64,000 bases of DNA, from contig JAEZTQ010000071.1 in the NCBI GenBank assembly GCA_023443625.1, positions 1 through 64,000 on the forward strand, read 5' to 3'. The position numbers and the translations under genes are program-made. Positions within the stretch are counted from its first letter, which is position 1. Each line of letters begins with the position of its first letter. The notes beneath the pieces are model-generated. The model searched no databases, was not told the origin of the DNA, and saw nothing but the letters and a program-made list of their open reading frames with translations. Of the stretch, positions 24,857 through 35,190 are shown in pieces. This DNA comes from Bacillota bacterium. GTDB lineage: Bacteria; Bacillota_A; Clostridia; Lachnospirales; Lachnospiraceae.

Positions 24857-26395
24857 TTACTTGTTCGCTGCCAACCACTCATCCAACTGACGTTGTTTCT
24901 CAGCTAGAATCTTCTGAATTCCTGCCCCTTCAAATTCTTTCTCCAGTTTGGGAAATATCTCTTCTGGATTTAGTTCTCCAGTATCTAGACCATTTCTATA
25001 TTTTTCTAACACCGTATTACATGCTACTATTTCATTCTCTACTGATGAACTATCCCATGTAAAGCCTTTTGCTGGCGATTGAACAGCTTCTTTATTAAAT
25101 TGTACTGTTTCATCCCATATGGTTGCACCGTCTGTTACCCATTTGTATGAAATTAATTCATTAGGCCACATCCAAGCATCCATTGCATATGTAATATTAG
25201 TAGAATCTACTCCATCCGCAAAATCAATAACACCATTCTCTGCATCGATTACTTTATAATTTTTTCCCTCAACACCATAAATAAAAATATTTGCAAGTTC
25301 TGGATTAATGTACATTTCATTTAAAATTTGCATTGCTCTTTCAGGCTGTTCAGAAGTATATGGGATATACCAAAGATTGTTTAAATTAGATGTAGTCGAA
25401 TATGCTGGTACAACATTAATTACAGTAATATCCTTGTCTGTACCTCTTTCCCATTGTCCTTCAATGCCTGGTTTTGTATCAGTCAAATAAGAAAATGCTT
25501 TACCTGCAGATATTAGGTTAGATGCCGTCTCTGAATTAATCGTAGGGTCTGCCATCATTAGCCCATTTTTTACCCATTGATGTCTTACCTCAACAGTTTT
25601 CTTATAAGTATCAGAAGTCCACCAATTAACAATATTGGTATCCGAAACAAGTGCATTTTCTAATACACCAAAATCTTTTCCAAGCCAGTCTACTGCTGAC
25701 AAATAATTTCCCATAGTTCCAAAATCCGAGCATATTGGATACATATCTGGATATTTTTCTTTGACTTTTGCTAATAGATTAGTTAGGTCTTCTTCATTTT
25801 TAACAGACTTATAATCATAATCAATAGATTCTAGCACTTCTGTTAACATAGCGACGCCGTATCCACATGCTAGCTCTTTATTATTACGGACTCCATAAAC
25901 TTGACCATTTACAGAAGAACAAGCCCAATCCTCTTCACTGATTTCCTTTAACATATCCTGCCCGTAATTAGCCAGCAAATTGTCTAGTGGCAAAATTTGT
26001 CCATTTCTTGCTGCCGTACTTACACTTAACCATAAGCTAGCCATTAGGTCAATTTTTTCACCAGATGCCAACATTAATTGTACTTGATCTTCCCATTCAC
26101 CAAAGCCATAACGTACAATTTCTATACTCGTATTAAACTTAGGAACTGTAATTTTATTTGCTTCTTCCGCAACAGCTGCACATGCCTCAGCACTTCCTTC
26201 ATCAGCAACTACAATCTTTACAACATATGGTTCTTGTGTGGAAAAATCTGTGTTAAAATCATCTGTCTCTACCTGCTTAGGCTGCTCTTGATTTGCTTTA
26301 CCAGCGGATGGAGTATCTGTTTCTTTGGCACCACAGCCAACTAGTGCCCCAACTAAAGTAATACATAAAATGAGTGCTATTAATTTCTTATTCAT
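24857..26395 (-). CDS. Extracellular substrate-binding lipoprotein (LplA-like)
   Basis: Lipoprotein signal with lipobox VGCG, then a low-complexity linker and a large two-lobed binding domain. At 512 residues, with YVVKIVVADEGS and the C-terminal FPKLEKEFEGAGIQKILAEKQRQL, it belongs to the long LplA-type binding proteins rather than the 420-residue CUT1 type. It is first in the transporter operon, after GAGGAGGAAT. The ligand is unknown; the intracellular GH5 downstream suggests an oligosaccharide. Confidence 0.88.
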   Translation of the reverse strand: MNKKLIALILCITLVGALVGCGAKETDTPSAGKANQEQPKQVETDDFNTDFSTQEPYVVKIVVADEGSAEACAAVAEEANKITVPKFNTSIEIVRYGFGEWEDQVQLMLASGEKIDLMASLWLSVSTAARNGQILPLDNLLANYGQDMLKEISEEDWACSSVNGQVYGVRNNKELACGYGVAMLTEVLESIDYDYKSVKNEEDLTNLLAKVKEKYPDMYPICSDFGTMGNYLSAVDWLGKDFGVLENALVSDTNIVNWWTSDTYKKTVEVRHQWVKNGLMMADPTINSETASNLISAGKAFSYLTDTKPGIEGQWERGTDKDITVINVVPAYSTTSNLNNLWYIPYTSEQPERAMQILNEMYINPELANIFIYGVEGKNYKVIDAENGVIDFADGVDSTNITYAMDAWMWPNELISYKWVTDGATIWDETVQFNKEAVQSPAKGFTWDSSSVENEIVACNTVLEKYRNGLDTGELNPEEIFPKLEKEFEGAGIQKILAEKQRQLDEWLAANK

Positions 26396-26514
26396 ACTAT
26401 TCCTCCTCTAACTCCCTTTCTCAATGTTTTTTGTTACAAATCCATATTATCTTTTTATAGCAGAACTTTCTTTTAAATAAATACAATCCTTTTTCATTTT
26501 TGTACACGTAGAAA

Positions 26515-26549
26515 AATCCCTTCTTTGTATCTCTCCAAAGAAAGGGATT
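26515..26549 (-). terminator. Terminator after the yesN-type gene
   Basis: AATCCCTTTCTTTGG and its complement around a short loop, followed on the minus strand by ATTTTTC. It separates the regulator genes from the transporter operon. Confidence 0.7.
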
Positions 26550-26556
26550 ATGTTTC

Positions 26557-28155
26557 TCATTTTGCTCCATTTAAATTGCGATATTCATTGGGCGTAACTC
26601 CTACTAATTTTTTGAATATAGTTGAAAAATAGGAGATGTTATCAAATCCACAATCTAATGCAATATCACTAATAGAATTTTCTTTATCACACAGTTTTAT
26701 TTTTGCAGCCGATATTCGACATTCATTCATATATTCAGTTAAGGACTGTCCTGTTTTTTCATTAAATAGTTTCGATAGATAATTCGGTGTAAGAAATACT
26801 ACATTTGCAAGATTACTTCGCCGAATATTTTCATGATAATGATGCTTTATGTAATCTTTAACCGTCTGAATGATGGGATCCGCATTTTTTGATAACGCAA
26901 CATACTTAATTGCTGTATCCACAGAATAGTCCACCCATTTTAACATATCAAAAATAGATTTTTCGGCATTCATATATAAATATTGTGCCGTTTCGTCTGC
27001 AAACATTTCTTTTGCCATAATTTCATGGTTTTGCAGGTAAGCATACAGAATTTGTAAAAACGCTTGATGTACAATAATAATGTTACTTCTATTTAGCTGA
27101 TCATCCTCGCTCAATGTAATAAATACATTTTTAACAGTATTAATCGCAGACATTCGATCACTTTTTTCAAGGCTATCTCTTAACATTTGATAGTCCAGCT
27201 CACTAAATGTATTCACTTCACAAGCTACAATATCTTCCATGTAGAAAATTTTTTGTTCCTTGTTTTGATTTCCTACATAAAGACGGAGCACTTGTTCCTT
27301 TTGTTCATATAGCTTATTGATCGGAACTGGTGTACTAATCCAACAGTTAGTATTATACATTAAGTACTCATTGCATTTGTTAACAAAGCTCTGACTACGA
27401 TTCTTAATACCTTCCACCGTATTTTCTGATTTCTTTAAAAGAATAAAAAAATATAGAAATGATCCTTCTAGATACTCAACAACATGTCTATATTCCAGTT
27501 GCTCAGTTATGATTTCCATTGCCAACTTCTTAAATGCAAAATAAAAAGACGAATCATTCCATTCAAACTCAAGGATTTCACTTTTACTAATACCAGTAAC
27601 AACTAGATACCAAGAATCCTTCCTATCTATTTGAAGAGAATCATTATCTCTTTGCATTTGGTCCATATTCATATTTTGATTAGTATAGCCAAACAAAATT
27701 CCTTGCCAAAAATTATGGTATAAAACAGCTTGGTTTTTCATCCAATACCTTCCATGAACACTACACTGTTTCAAATAATTATTTGCATTAATTGTTTGAA
27801 TACATGCAGTAATGGCATTAGCTATCTCGTCCGTGTTAATGGGCTTTGTCAAGTAATACTTTGCATTAAATTGCATTGCCTTCGTAGCATATTCAAACCT
27901 TTCATGACATGTCAAGAATATGAATTCACATGGAAATTTCATTTCTCGTAGCCACTCTAGAAAATCAAGACCCGACATTTGAGGCATCTCAATATCACAT
28001 AAAATAATATCTGGTACCTGTTCACTTACTAATTTCATTGCCTCTCTTGCACTATAAGCCTTTTCAACATAATCTATTCCATGTAATTTCCAATTAAAAT
28101 GATGTACCAAATAATCCACAGTATCTAATTCATCATCTACAATAAGCGCCTTCAA
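26557..28155 (-). CDS. YesN-type response regulator (receiver + AraC HTH)
   Basis: Transcription factor that probably switches on the adjacent transporter operon. Receiver domain with phospho-acceptor Asp54 (ILCDIEMPQ) and KPIN lysine, a long middle region of about 280 residues, and a C-terminal AraC pair of helix-turn-helices (LANVVFLTPNYLSKLFNEKTGQ, ALDCGFDNISYFSTIFKKLVG). The upstream kinase gene stops with AGGTGA, which is also the ribosome site. The TTG at 28155 has proper spacing and gives the normal MKALIVDDE start; an in-frame TTG at 28161 is too close. It is translationally coupled to the kinase. Confidence 0.88.
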   Translation of the reverse strand: MKALIVDDELDTVDYLVHHFNWKLHGIDYVEKAYSAREAMKLVSEQVPDIILCDIEMPQMSGLDFLEWLREMKFPCEFIFLTCHERFEYATKAMQFNAKYYLTKPINTDEIANAITACIQTINANNYLKQCSVHGRYWMKNQAVLYHNFWQGILFGYTNQNMNMDQMQRDNDSLQIDRKDSWYLVVTGISKSEILEFEWNDSSFYFAFKKLAMEIITEQLEYRHVVEYLEGSFLYFFILLKKSENTVEGIKNRSQSFVNKCNEYLMYNTNCWISTPVPINKLYEQKEQVLRLYVGNQNKEQKIFYMEDIVACEVNTFSELDYQMLRDSLEKSDRMSAINTVKNVFITLSEDDQLNRSNIIIVHQAFLQILYAYLQNHEIMAKEMFADETAQYLYMNAEKSIFDMLKWVDYSVDTAIKYVALSKNADPIIQTVKDYIKHHYHENIRRSNLANVVFLTPNYLSKLFNEKTGQSLTEYMNECRISAAKIKLCDKENSISDIALDCGFDNISYFSTIFKKLVGVTPNEYRNLNGAK

Positions 28156-28162
28156 AAGCAAA

Positions 28163-29899
28163 TCACCTACTTTCTGGTATTATGATAGTAACACGTGCTC
28201 CATGTGGTACCGTATTTTCAAGGTTAAGTGAACTATCTGAACCATACTTTAATAAGATGGTTTTTTGAATGTTTTTTAATCCTATTTTCTTCTTATCATA
28301 ATCACTATCTTCTAAAGAAAAGGACTTTAAAAATTCATCCTTAAAACCTTCCCCGTTATCTTCAATAATAATGCATAGCTTGTTTTGTTCCTTAATTTTT
28401 TTTACATGAATGAGAATTGTTAACATTTCATATGGATTTAATGCATACTTAAAGCAGTTTTCTAATACTGTGTGAAGTAATAATCGAGGGATCATAATTT
28501 TCCTTGTATCCACCGAATGGTCCACATCAGCATAATAAAAGATGCGTTCTGGAAATCTTACTTGTTGCATCTCAATATAATTAGTAATGTGATTCAGTTC
28601 ATCATTTAATGACACGTCTTGAAATGAGTTTATCATCATATATCTTAAATGTTTGGACAGAGCCGCAATAAAAATTCGGATATCTTCATTTTTATCTTGA
28701 TAGGTCATGCTATAAATCGTGGAAATTGCATTAAGATAAAAATGAGGCTTGATTTGCATCAAAAGTCCCTTAAGTCTTTCTTCCTGAAGGTCCAATTTAC
28801 TTTCGTACTCTGTTATTTTTAAATTAGCGATTTCATTCATCATGCGATTATAGGACTGATTAAGTACTTTAATTTCTTGTGGACCTTCTGTTTCATTAAT
28901 GCCAGTTCCAAAATTATCATCTTTTATATGATTCATAATATCAGCTAATTGATAAATGGGTTTTACAACATTCTTAGACAAATATCTCCACAAGATAAGT
29001 AAAAGTAGAATCGCTAACCCCATAAATATTGGTATGATAACTTGCTGTCCATTCCACAAAAATGTATTATTTTTTTTATGTAATATTTCAGTGATTCTTA
29101 TACCACAACCATCAATTTTTTCTGTGATAAACCAATATTCTTTCGTACTTCGTATTTCTTCATCATTACCTATTTTATCAAAATCCAAACTATGATTAAC
29201 GGAATATTTAACATTTCCATCTAAATCAGTAGCTACAATCTGTTTTTCATGATCTGAGTCCGTAATTCGATGAAAAACAGTTGAGACTTGTGAAACAAAT
29301 ACGACAGTAATATTATTAACTGATTTCGCTAAAAAGAAATAATACTGCTCATCTATCTCAATCAGATTCCAATCATTGTCTGTCCAGGATGCAATTGGAA
29401 ATGTTTTTGCTTTTACATAATTTGAAATTTCTAAATTATTTTTTGTGCTAAGCCGAGTGGATTTATGATTAATAAAAACTTCATTCTCTTCTGACAGCAC
29501 AAAAATGTTATCCGCATCAGTATCAAGTTGAATTCTACTTTTTAAGATAGCATATATCTCATTCTTGGCAAAATACAGTTCAGAATCATTTATATTTAAT
29601 ACCTTTGATTTGTAAATATTGTATCCAATATCCTTTAATTGACTATCCAAAGAGTGTAGATTATTTTCCACCTCCTCTTTATAAATTTTAATTTTATTTT
29701 TGGATGTTTGAATAATACTTTCTTTTGCCACCTGAAACAAATATTGGCTTACAATAAAAAGAAGAATTATCAATACTAAAAAAAGACATAAAATTAATAA
29801 CAAAATATGTCCTTTAATAGATTTATATAATTTGTTTATTTTATATGTTATTCTTTTCATATAATTAATATTATCACACATCATTTTATGTGTAAACAT
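28163..29899 (-). CDS. YesM-type sensor histidine kinase
   Basis: Membrane kinase partner of the YesN-type regulator. Two membrane segments (about 35-57 and 285-305) flank an extracellular sensor domain; then HAMP, the His_kinase domain with phospho-acceptor His in QIKPHFYLNAIST and an HATPase domain (LENCFKYALN, IEDNGEGF). The frame starts at 29899, but no good ribosome site was found; an internal ATG at MKRITYK is an alternative start. The signal is probably sugar carried by the binding protein. Confidence 0.87.
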   Translation of the reverse strand: MFTHKMMCDNINYMKRITYKINKLYKSIKGHILLLILCLFLVLIILLFIVSQYLFQVAKESIIQTSKNKIKIYKEEVENNLHSLDSQLKDIGYNIYKSKVLNINDSELYFAKNEIYAILKSRIQLDTDADNIFVLSEENEVFINHKSTRLSTKNNLEISNYVKAKTFPIASWTDNDWNLIEIDEQYYFFLAKSVNNITVVFVSQVSTVFHRITDSDHEKQIVATDLDGNVKYSVNHSLDFDKIGNDEEIRSTKEYWFITEKIDGCGIRITEILHKKNNTFLWNGQQVIIPIFMGLAILLLLILWRYLSKNVVKPIYQLADIMNHIKDDNFGTGINETEGPQEIKVLNQSYNRMMNEIANLKITEYESKLDLQEERLKGLLMQIKPHFYLNAISTIYSMTYQDKNEDIRIFIAALSKHLRYMMINSFQDVSLNDELNHITNYIEMQQVRFPERIFYYADVDHSVDTRKIMIPRLLLHTVLENCFKYALNPYEMLTILIHVKKIKEQNKLCIIIEDNGEGFKDEFLKSFSLEDSDYDKKKIGLKNIQKTILLKYGSDSSLNLENTVPHGARVTIIIPESR

Positions 29900-29965
29900 G
29901 GAAATAAAGCTATGTGTTTTTGACTCTTTGATGACCTATCATTACTCAGTTGGGACCTTTTATTA

Positions 29966-30514
29966 TTAGCATCTGTTTTCTTCCCACCAGCCAAATGCAA
30001 CCTTTACCTTGATGTCTCCTGCTCCCGCTGATAAAAAGATCAGAGCAAATGAGCTGCCAGGAGGGATGATATACATTCCTTGAAAATCATGCTTTGTAAG
30101 AGTAATACTAGGCTCTACTCTTCTGACAAAGGTATAGGTTCCATTGACTGGCGTCCCGGTAACAGAGTTACCGCTTTTTATTAATACCTTAGGTATTATT
30201 GGCGGAGATATTGACTGATTACCGGCTGCTACATGGTAAGATATTACTGCCCTACCAGGAAGTACTGCACCTAACCACCCCTCAACTGTAATCGGTTGAT
30301 TTGAAAAATTAGAAATGGTATATGCATTAAGAAACATATTTACACTGGAATCCGGTGGATTAAATAATCCTCCCCAAGCTTGGAGATTACCTCCATAGCT
30401 GATCATATCAGTCTGTCCAAGAAAATATTCTCCAAGGAAAGAATGATAAACCGAGTCTTTCAGTACAATTGCTTTCTGCGGTTGGGCTTCATTGGATATA
30501 AAAAGCATACTCAT
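29966..30514 (-). CDS. DUF6143-like protein, copy 2
   Basis: 182 residues of unknown function, similar along its length to its neighbour: YFLGQTDMISYGGNLQAWGGLFNPP, the central TISNFSNQPITVEGWLG, PPGSSFALIF and the closing FGWWEE. I assign it tentatively to DUF6143. No signal peptide. The ATG at 30514 is preceded by GGGAGG. It starts only 4 bp after the stop of copy 1, so they are cotranscribed. Confidence 0.55.
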   Translation of the reverse strand: MSMLFISNEAQPQKAIVLKDSVYHSFLGEYFLGQTDMISYGGNLQAWGGLFNPPDSSVNMFLNAYTISNFSNQPITVEGWLGAVLPGRAVISYHVAAGNQSISPPIIPKVLIKSGNSVTGTPVNGTYTFVRRVEPSITLTKHDFQGMYIIPPGSSFALIFLSAGAGDIKVKVAFGWWEENRC

Positions 30515-30518
30515 TCCT

Positions 30519-31064
30519 TTACCTCCCTTTGATCCTTTCTTCCCACCAGGTTAATACAATAGTCGAAGTAACGATTTCCCATCCTCTTGACCGCAGCAGT
30601 ATGGAGAAGGATCCTCCCGGACCGATAATGATGGAACCTTGATGGGAATCACTTACCAATGTGGAATTAGGGGTAACGATACGGCCAAAGATATCAATTC
30701 CCTTTTTTAAATTCTCTTTCATATATTCCGTCTGAAGCATATATGCATTCGGTTTAGGAAGTGGAGTAACCGCTTGATTTGACGATGTTATTGTAGATAA
30801 TTTTGAATCATAGAATGGAGCTTCTGCGTTAAGCCAAATCTCAGCATCAAAATAATCTTCACCATAGTTTGTAATAGTAAATATATCAAAATATAGATTA
30901 ACTTCCGAATATCTCGGATTTATGATACCGCTCCAGGCATTAAGCTGATTACCAAAATGAAGCTCCTCTGTCTGTCCTATAAAGTATCTTCCTAATCGTG
31001 CATTCCATCCGGAGCTGGTTAAATCTACTACCTTTTCCGGCAAATGTCCTATTTTCTCAGCCAT
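30519..31064 (-). CDS. DUF6143-like protein, copy 1
   Basis: Paralogue of the next gene: YFIGQTEELHFGNQLNAWSGIINP, TITNYGEDYFDAEIWLN, IGPGGSFSILL and the C-terminal LTWWEE. The start is the ATG at 31064 with GGGAGG five bases upstream; a longer in-frame start at 31082 has no site. Tandem duplication suggests a homo- or hetero-oligomeric structural role, perhaps in spores or the envelope, but there is no direct evidence. Confidence 0.55.
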   Translation of the reverse strand: MAEKIGHLPEKVVDLTSSGWNARLGRYFIGQTEELHFGNQLNAWSGIINPRYSEVNLYFDIFTITNYGEDYFDAEIWLNAEAPFYDSKLSTITSSNQAVTPLPKPNAYMLQTEYMKENLKKGIDIFGRIVTPNSTLVSDSHQGSIIIGPGGSFSILLRSRGWEIVTSTIVLTWWEERIKGR

Positions 31065-31082
31065 ATAATCCTCCCTTTCCAA

Positions 31083-31446
31083 TGAAACCTACGAGTGACA
31101 TATCATAATAAAGAGCTTGCCTAGGTAAACTCACTAAGCGTGTGATATATGCCTTTTACATCATATCCCTAAATCTTATTATATGACAAAATGGATGCCC
31201 AAGTTCCTTAGGTATAACTTAATTCAGGCGGACATGACAATGGCTTTGAAATAATTTCTTATGAATTTGATAACGTACTTTTCTCTAGATTAGAAACGCT
31301 TTTCGTGCATTATGTTAAAAACCGTGTTATTATGTAAAAATAAAGTTTGCTTTTATATTTTGCCTTAGAAGAAGATTAACATTATGATAAGATAACAAAC
31401 ACTAGATGCCGGTCAGAGCTATAGAACATACCGAGAAAGGAATAAT
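31083..31446. other. Divergent intergenic region
   Basis: Between divergent transcripts. No gene or clear riboswitch seen. AT-rich stretches such as TGTTATTATGTAAAAAT could hold promoters. Confidence 0.5.
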
Positions 31447-32106
31447 ATGGGACATATACTTATTGTTGAGGACGAGCAGACAATTAGTGATCTGATTTTA
31501 ATGAATCTGGAAATGGTCGGCCATACCGCAGTTCAAGCATTTGACAGTAAGGAAGCCCTTGCTGCAGCAAAGGGTCATCATTTTGATCTATGCTTACTAG
31601 ATATTATGCTGCCCGGACAGGATGGCTTTCAATTGATTGACAGCTTTAAAAAACTCTCTATCCCGGTAATCTTTCTGACAGCAAAAGGCTCACTCACAGA
31701 CCGGGTTAAGGGCTTGAATCTCGGTGCTGAGGATTATATTACCAAACCCTTCGAAACCCTGGAATTATTGGCACGAATTGAGGTTGTAATGCGAAGATTC
31801 GGTAGTACAAATACAGCCTTTACCCATAGGGATGTAGATATTAGCCTTACAGAGCGTTCAGTCCGTAAAAGTGGCCGGATTATAGATTTAACGGCACAGG
31901 AATATGCATTACTGGAGGTTTTAATACAAAACAGAAATCTAGCCTTATCCAGAGAAAAACTATTAGAAGCTGCCTGGGGTTATGATTATATGGGAGAAAC
32001 CCGTACGGTTGATATGCATATTCAACGGCTCCGAAAAAAGCTGGATTGGGAGGATGTCATCAAAACTGTATATAAATATGGTTATCGCTTGGAGGTATCT
32101 CAATGA
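31447..32106 (+). CDS. OmpR-family response regulator
   Basis: Receiver domain with Asp52 (LCLLDIMLPG) and the KPFE lysine, then a winged-helix output domain (residues 125-219, ending VIKTVYKYGYRLEV). Its stop overlaps the start of the kinase gene (ATGA), so the pair is coupled. The third gene is a lipoprotein, which may be the regulated or sensing partner. Confidence 0.92.
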   Translation: MGHILIVEDEQTISDLILMNLEMVGHTAVQAFDSKEALAAAKGHHFDLCLLDIMLPGQDGFQLIDSFKKLSIPVIFLTAKGSLTDRVKGLNLGAEDYITKPFETLELLARIEVVMRRFGSTNTAFTHRDVDISLTERSVRKSGRIIDLTAQEYALLEVLIQNRNLALSREKLLEAAWGYDYMGETRTVDMHIQRLRKKLDWEDVIKTVYKYGYRLEVSQ

Positions 32107-33500
32107 AGCTTCGTACGAAAATCTTTATCAGCATACTTTTGGTATCCCTGACTACTCTCACTATAAGCTCCTATTATATGATTAATCGTAATCATCTTGG
32201 CAACATCCAACGAGAAAAGGAACGTTCCTTGAACGAATTTTCCTTTCTAATCAATACCTTGGACAATGGTATCAATACTCAAAGCACGAAGGAAGAACTA
32301 AGACCACTCTTTCTTCGTTATGTAAAATATTATGAAACCCGAGGTATTATCTTAATGATTTATGATGATAAGGAACCTTATGTTGTCATTTTCCCAGAGC
32401 TTAAGGAAGCTCCTTATCATCCTTTACTTTCAGTACAAGAAGGGACCCGTCAGCTTCAGGTCCTCGAGATCAATAATAAGCATTACTTTTTTGTAAGCGC
32501 TAAGCTAACGAAGCTGAGTGATTACACCATCCTTTATGCCAGGGATATTAGCAATATCTATGAGCTAAGGTTGCAGAGCATCTATCTCTCACTTCTATTA
32601 ACCGCTGCTCTAATAATACTATTGGGTTTTCTATCTTATATCTATTCCAGGTGGATTACCAGGCCCATAGAACTATTAAACCAAAATGCAAAGGACATCT
32701 CAGAGGGCAACTATTCCATCCGTTGCATCCCCACGAAAGATGAATTTCTTACCTTGGGAAATGCTTTTAACCAAATGGCCTCAGCCGTAGAGACACATAC
32801 CGCGCAGTTAGAGGAAAAAGCGAAGGATCTTCAGGAATTTATTGATGATCTCTCCCATGAGATGAACACGCCTTTAACCTCCATTCAAGGCTACTCGGAA
32901 TTTCTTATAAACGCAAAAGCTACTAAGGATCAAAAGCAAAAAGCTGCTGAAAATATACATTTAGAAGCAAAACGTATGAAGGACATTTATACCAAGCTGA
33001 TGCAGTTGACTCTGACAAGAGTACCAGAGCCTGAGCTTTCTTCTGTCTTAATCACTGATCTTTTTCATGAACTGGAGGAGCGTTTTATTCTTCAGATGGC
33101 AAGACAACAAATCACTTTAGAGCAACAGATTGAAACTCATGAAATGACTTTAGATTATACCTCAATATTGATGTTATTAAGTAACCTGATTAAAAACAGT
33201 ATGCAAGCTCTTCCAAATGGAGGCACCATAGCTCTTAAATCTTATCAACTTAATTCTAACCAGGTAATCGAAGTATCGGATAACGGGTTTGGTATTCCAA
33301 AGGATAAGATAAATGATATTACTAAGCCCTTCTACCGAGTGGACAAATCCAGATCAAGAAAAACCGGCGGAGCAGGACTTGGGCTATCCATATGCAAAAG
33401 GATAGCCAGCCTTCATAAGGCAGATATGATGATTCACTCTGAGGAGGGAACAGGAACTAAAATTCAAGTGGTTTTTTACAACTCTGTTACAACTTCTTGA
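32103..33500 (+). CDS. Sensor histidine kinase (HAMP-HisKA-HATPase)
   Basis: Two membrane segments enclose a sensor domain of about 140 residues; HAMP follows (SRWITRPIELLNQNAKDISEGN), then HisKA with His in LSHEMNTPLTSIQGY and HATPase (LIKNSMQALPNGG, VSDNGFGIP, GAGLGLSICKRI). Partner of the upstream response regulator. The extracellular sensor domain is not a recognised type. Confidence 0.9.
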   Translation: MKLRTKIFISILLVSLTTLTISSYYMINRNHLGNIQREKERSLNEFSFLINTLDNGINTQSTKEELRPLFLRYVKYYETRGIILMIYDDKEPYVVIFPELKEAPYHPLLSVQEGTRQLQVLEINNKHYFFVSAKLTKLSDYTILYARDISNIYELRLQSIYLSLLLTAALIILLGFLSYIYSRWITRPIELLNQNAKDISEGNYSIRCIPTKDEFLTLGNAFNQMASAVETHTAQLEEKAKDLQEFIDDLSHEMNTPLTSIQGYSEFLINAKATKDQKQKAAENIHLEAKRMKDIYTKLMQLTLTRVPEPELSSVLITDLFHELEERFILQMARQQITLEQQIETHEMTLDYTSILMLLSNLIKNSMQALPNGGTIALKSYQLNSNQVIEVSDNGFGIPKDKINDITKPFYRVDKSRSRKTGGAGLGLSICKRIASLHKADMMIHSEEGTGTKIQVVFYNSVTTS

Positions 33501-33582
33501 TTATGCTGATAATATTCTCCTATATGATTAGAACAGATAATTTCTTAAAAAGTTATATTGTCAGAAGAGAAAAGGAGATTGT

Positions 33583-34350
33583 ATGAAGAAAATATTAATC
33601 CTTGGCTTTACCTGTATTATTACCTTCAATCTATTTGGGTGTAGCAGAGCAGCTCTTGAGAAGAATCCAATAGTAATCGAAGATTCATCGGAGGCTAATA
33701 TCGACGTATCTGAACCACCGCTTGAACCAGATAATCAGACGAACGTAGAAAAACAGGAAGAATATACAGGAACAGCATCAAATTTACCGGAGACTTTCGG
33801 TGACCTATCATCCAATGATACAGACAAAACTAACTCCGGTTCTCAAGGAACAAATGAAGCCTTCAAAGATACCGTTATGATAGAAGGTATGGAGGAGGAC
33901 GTTAATTACAGTACCTATCAAAGTGAATATGGTTATCAGATGAACTATGATGCGGCTCGATTTACAGTCACAAGCGAAAATGGAATTGATACCTTTATGG
34001 CTGAAAATCCGAATCCCGACATATACCCCTATGTATTCATTAATATTACTAAGTCCGAATATACCAAGGAGAAAAGAGATTTAAGGGGCATAATATATGT
34101 ATATGATGAAGCTACCAATCAAACTTTATTTACAGATTCCCCAAAGGATAATGTTAAAATTGGTGCTTACGATGCAGTCCATTTTGAAGTCATTGATGGT
34201 AATGAGTGGAACTCCTTGGTCAAACATATTTATCTTATTACTTTCGAAAAAAATTATTATGTAATAGAGACAAACTACTTTTTAGAAGCCTCAGAGGGTT
34301 ATGGTACAAGAATCGAAGCCATGCTGGACACCCTAATAATCGATGAATAA
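33583..34350 (+). CDS. Lipoprotein of unknown function
   Basis: Lipobox FGCS with Cys20, an acidic and Asn/Ser-rich linker to about residue 90, then a PsbP-like or similar alpha-beta domain (YQSEYGYQMNYDAARFTV, GTRIEAMLDTLII). It follows the kinase by about 80 bp with a good AAAAGGAG site and is closed by a strong terminator, so it belongs to the same transcription unit. A role in envelope sensing is plausible but not shown. Confidence 0.65.
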   Translation: MKKILILGFTCIITFNLFGCSRAALEKNPIVIEDSSEANIDVSEPPLEPDNQTNVEKQEEYTGTASNLPETFGDLSSNDTDKTNSGSQGTNEAFKDTVMIEGMEEDVNYSTYQSEYGYQMNYDAARFTVTSENGIDTFMAENPNPDIYPYVFINITKSEYTKEKRDLRGIIYVYDEATNQTLFTDSPKDNVKIGAYDAVHFEVIDGNEWNSLVKHIYLITFEKNYYVIETNYFLEASEGYGTRIEAMLDTLIIDE

Positions 34351-34372
34351 TGGGGTTTTTGGGACCCACTAA

Positions 34373-34414
34373 AAAACCTCCCGGCAGTTGCTACATATAC
34401 TGCCGGGAGGTTTT
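34373..34414. terminator. Strong bidirectional terminator
   Basis: AAAACCTCCCGGCAG and CTGCCGGGAGGTTTT form a perfect 15-bp stem. It lies between convergent transcripts. Confidence 0.9.
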
Positions 34415-34467
34415 ACACGTATAGAAGGAGTTATCCTGTTTATCCGTGTGGTGACTGGTTTTCCTCT

Positions 34468-35190
34468 CTAATTCATTGCTTCAATAAAAAAGTCAACGCG
34501 TCTGTTTTTAGCTCTGCCTGAATCGTTATCATTCGTAGCAATTGGATAAAACTCGCTGTAACCAACCGCTGAGAACTTCTCCTGATCTAGCTCGGATGTC
34601 TCCACTATCTGTTTCAGAACATTAACAGCCCGGCTTACGGACAGCTCCCAGTTACTATCAAACTTGGCACTTTTCATTGGCCGGTTATCTGTATGCCCTT
34701 CAATTCGCACCATTTTAATTGATTCTCCATACATCTCAAACATCCTAGCAATCCTGTCCAGAACTGGTTTTGCATTGGTATTGATATCTGCACGGCCTGA
34801 GTCAAAAAGAACGGAAGCTGACACACGCAGAAGAATTTGATCGTCCCCCTGCTTGGTTACATTCAGTTTTTCCGAAAGATCTTCTTCCGCCACATATTCT
34901 TTCATCAATTCATATAGCTCGTTAAAATTATCTTCATCAGCATTCAGACTGTTCTGCTCAGGCAATATGCCCTCTTGATCTGATAATATTGATATTTGAG
35001 GAGCAATATCAACCATACTCTGCTGCTCTGCCTGTGCTTTGCGACTTACAGCACTTTGATTAATCAGGGCAAAAGATAATAGAAGTACGAATACGGCAAG
35101 CAAATCCGTCATTAGATCACTGTAGCTGTCTTTCCAATCCAGCTCCTCTTCGTCATCATCATCTTCATCTTCTTTATTAAATTTACTCAT
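34468..35190 (-). CDS. motB: MotB-family stator protein (OmpA-like)
   Basis: Flagellar stator subunit that binds peptidoglycan. An acidic N-terminus (EDEDDDDEEE), one membrane helix with ion-binding Asp25 in SDLMTDLLAVFVLL, and a C-terminal OmpA-like domain (VLFDSGRADIN, IEGHTDNRP, NWELSVSRAVNVL). It overlaps motA by 4 bp. No other flagellar genes are nearby. Confidence 0.9.
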   Translation of the reverse strand: MSKFNKEDEDDDDEEELDWKDSYSDLMTDLLAVFVLLLSFALINQSAVSRKAQAEQQSMVDIAPQISILSDQEGILPEQNSLNADEDNFNELYELMKEYVAEEDLSEKLNVTKQGDDQILLRVSASVLFDSGRADINTNAKPVLDRIARMFEMYGESIKMVRIEGHTDNRPMKSAKFDSNWELSVSRAVNVLKQIVETSELDQEKFSAVGYSEFYPIATNDNDSGRAKNRRVDFFIEAMN

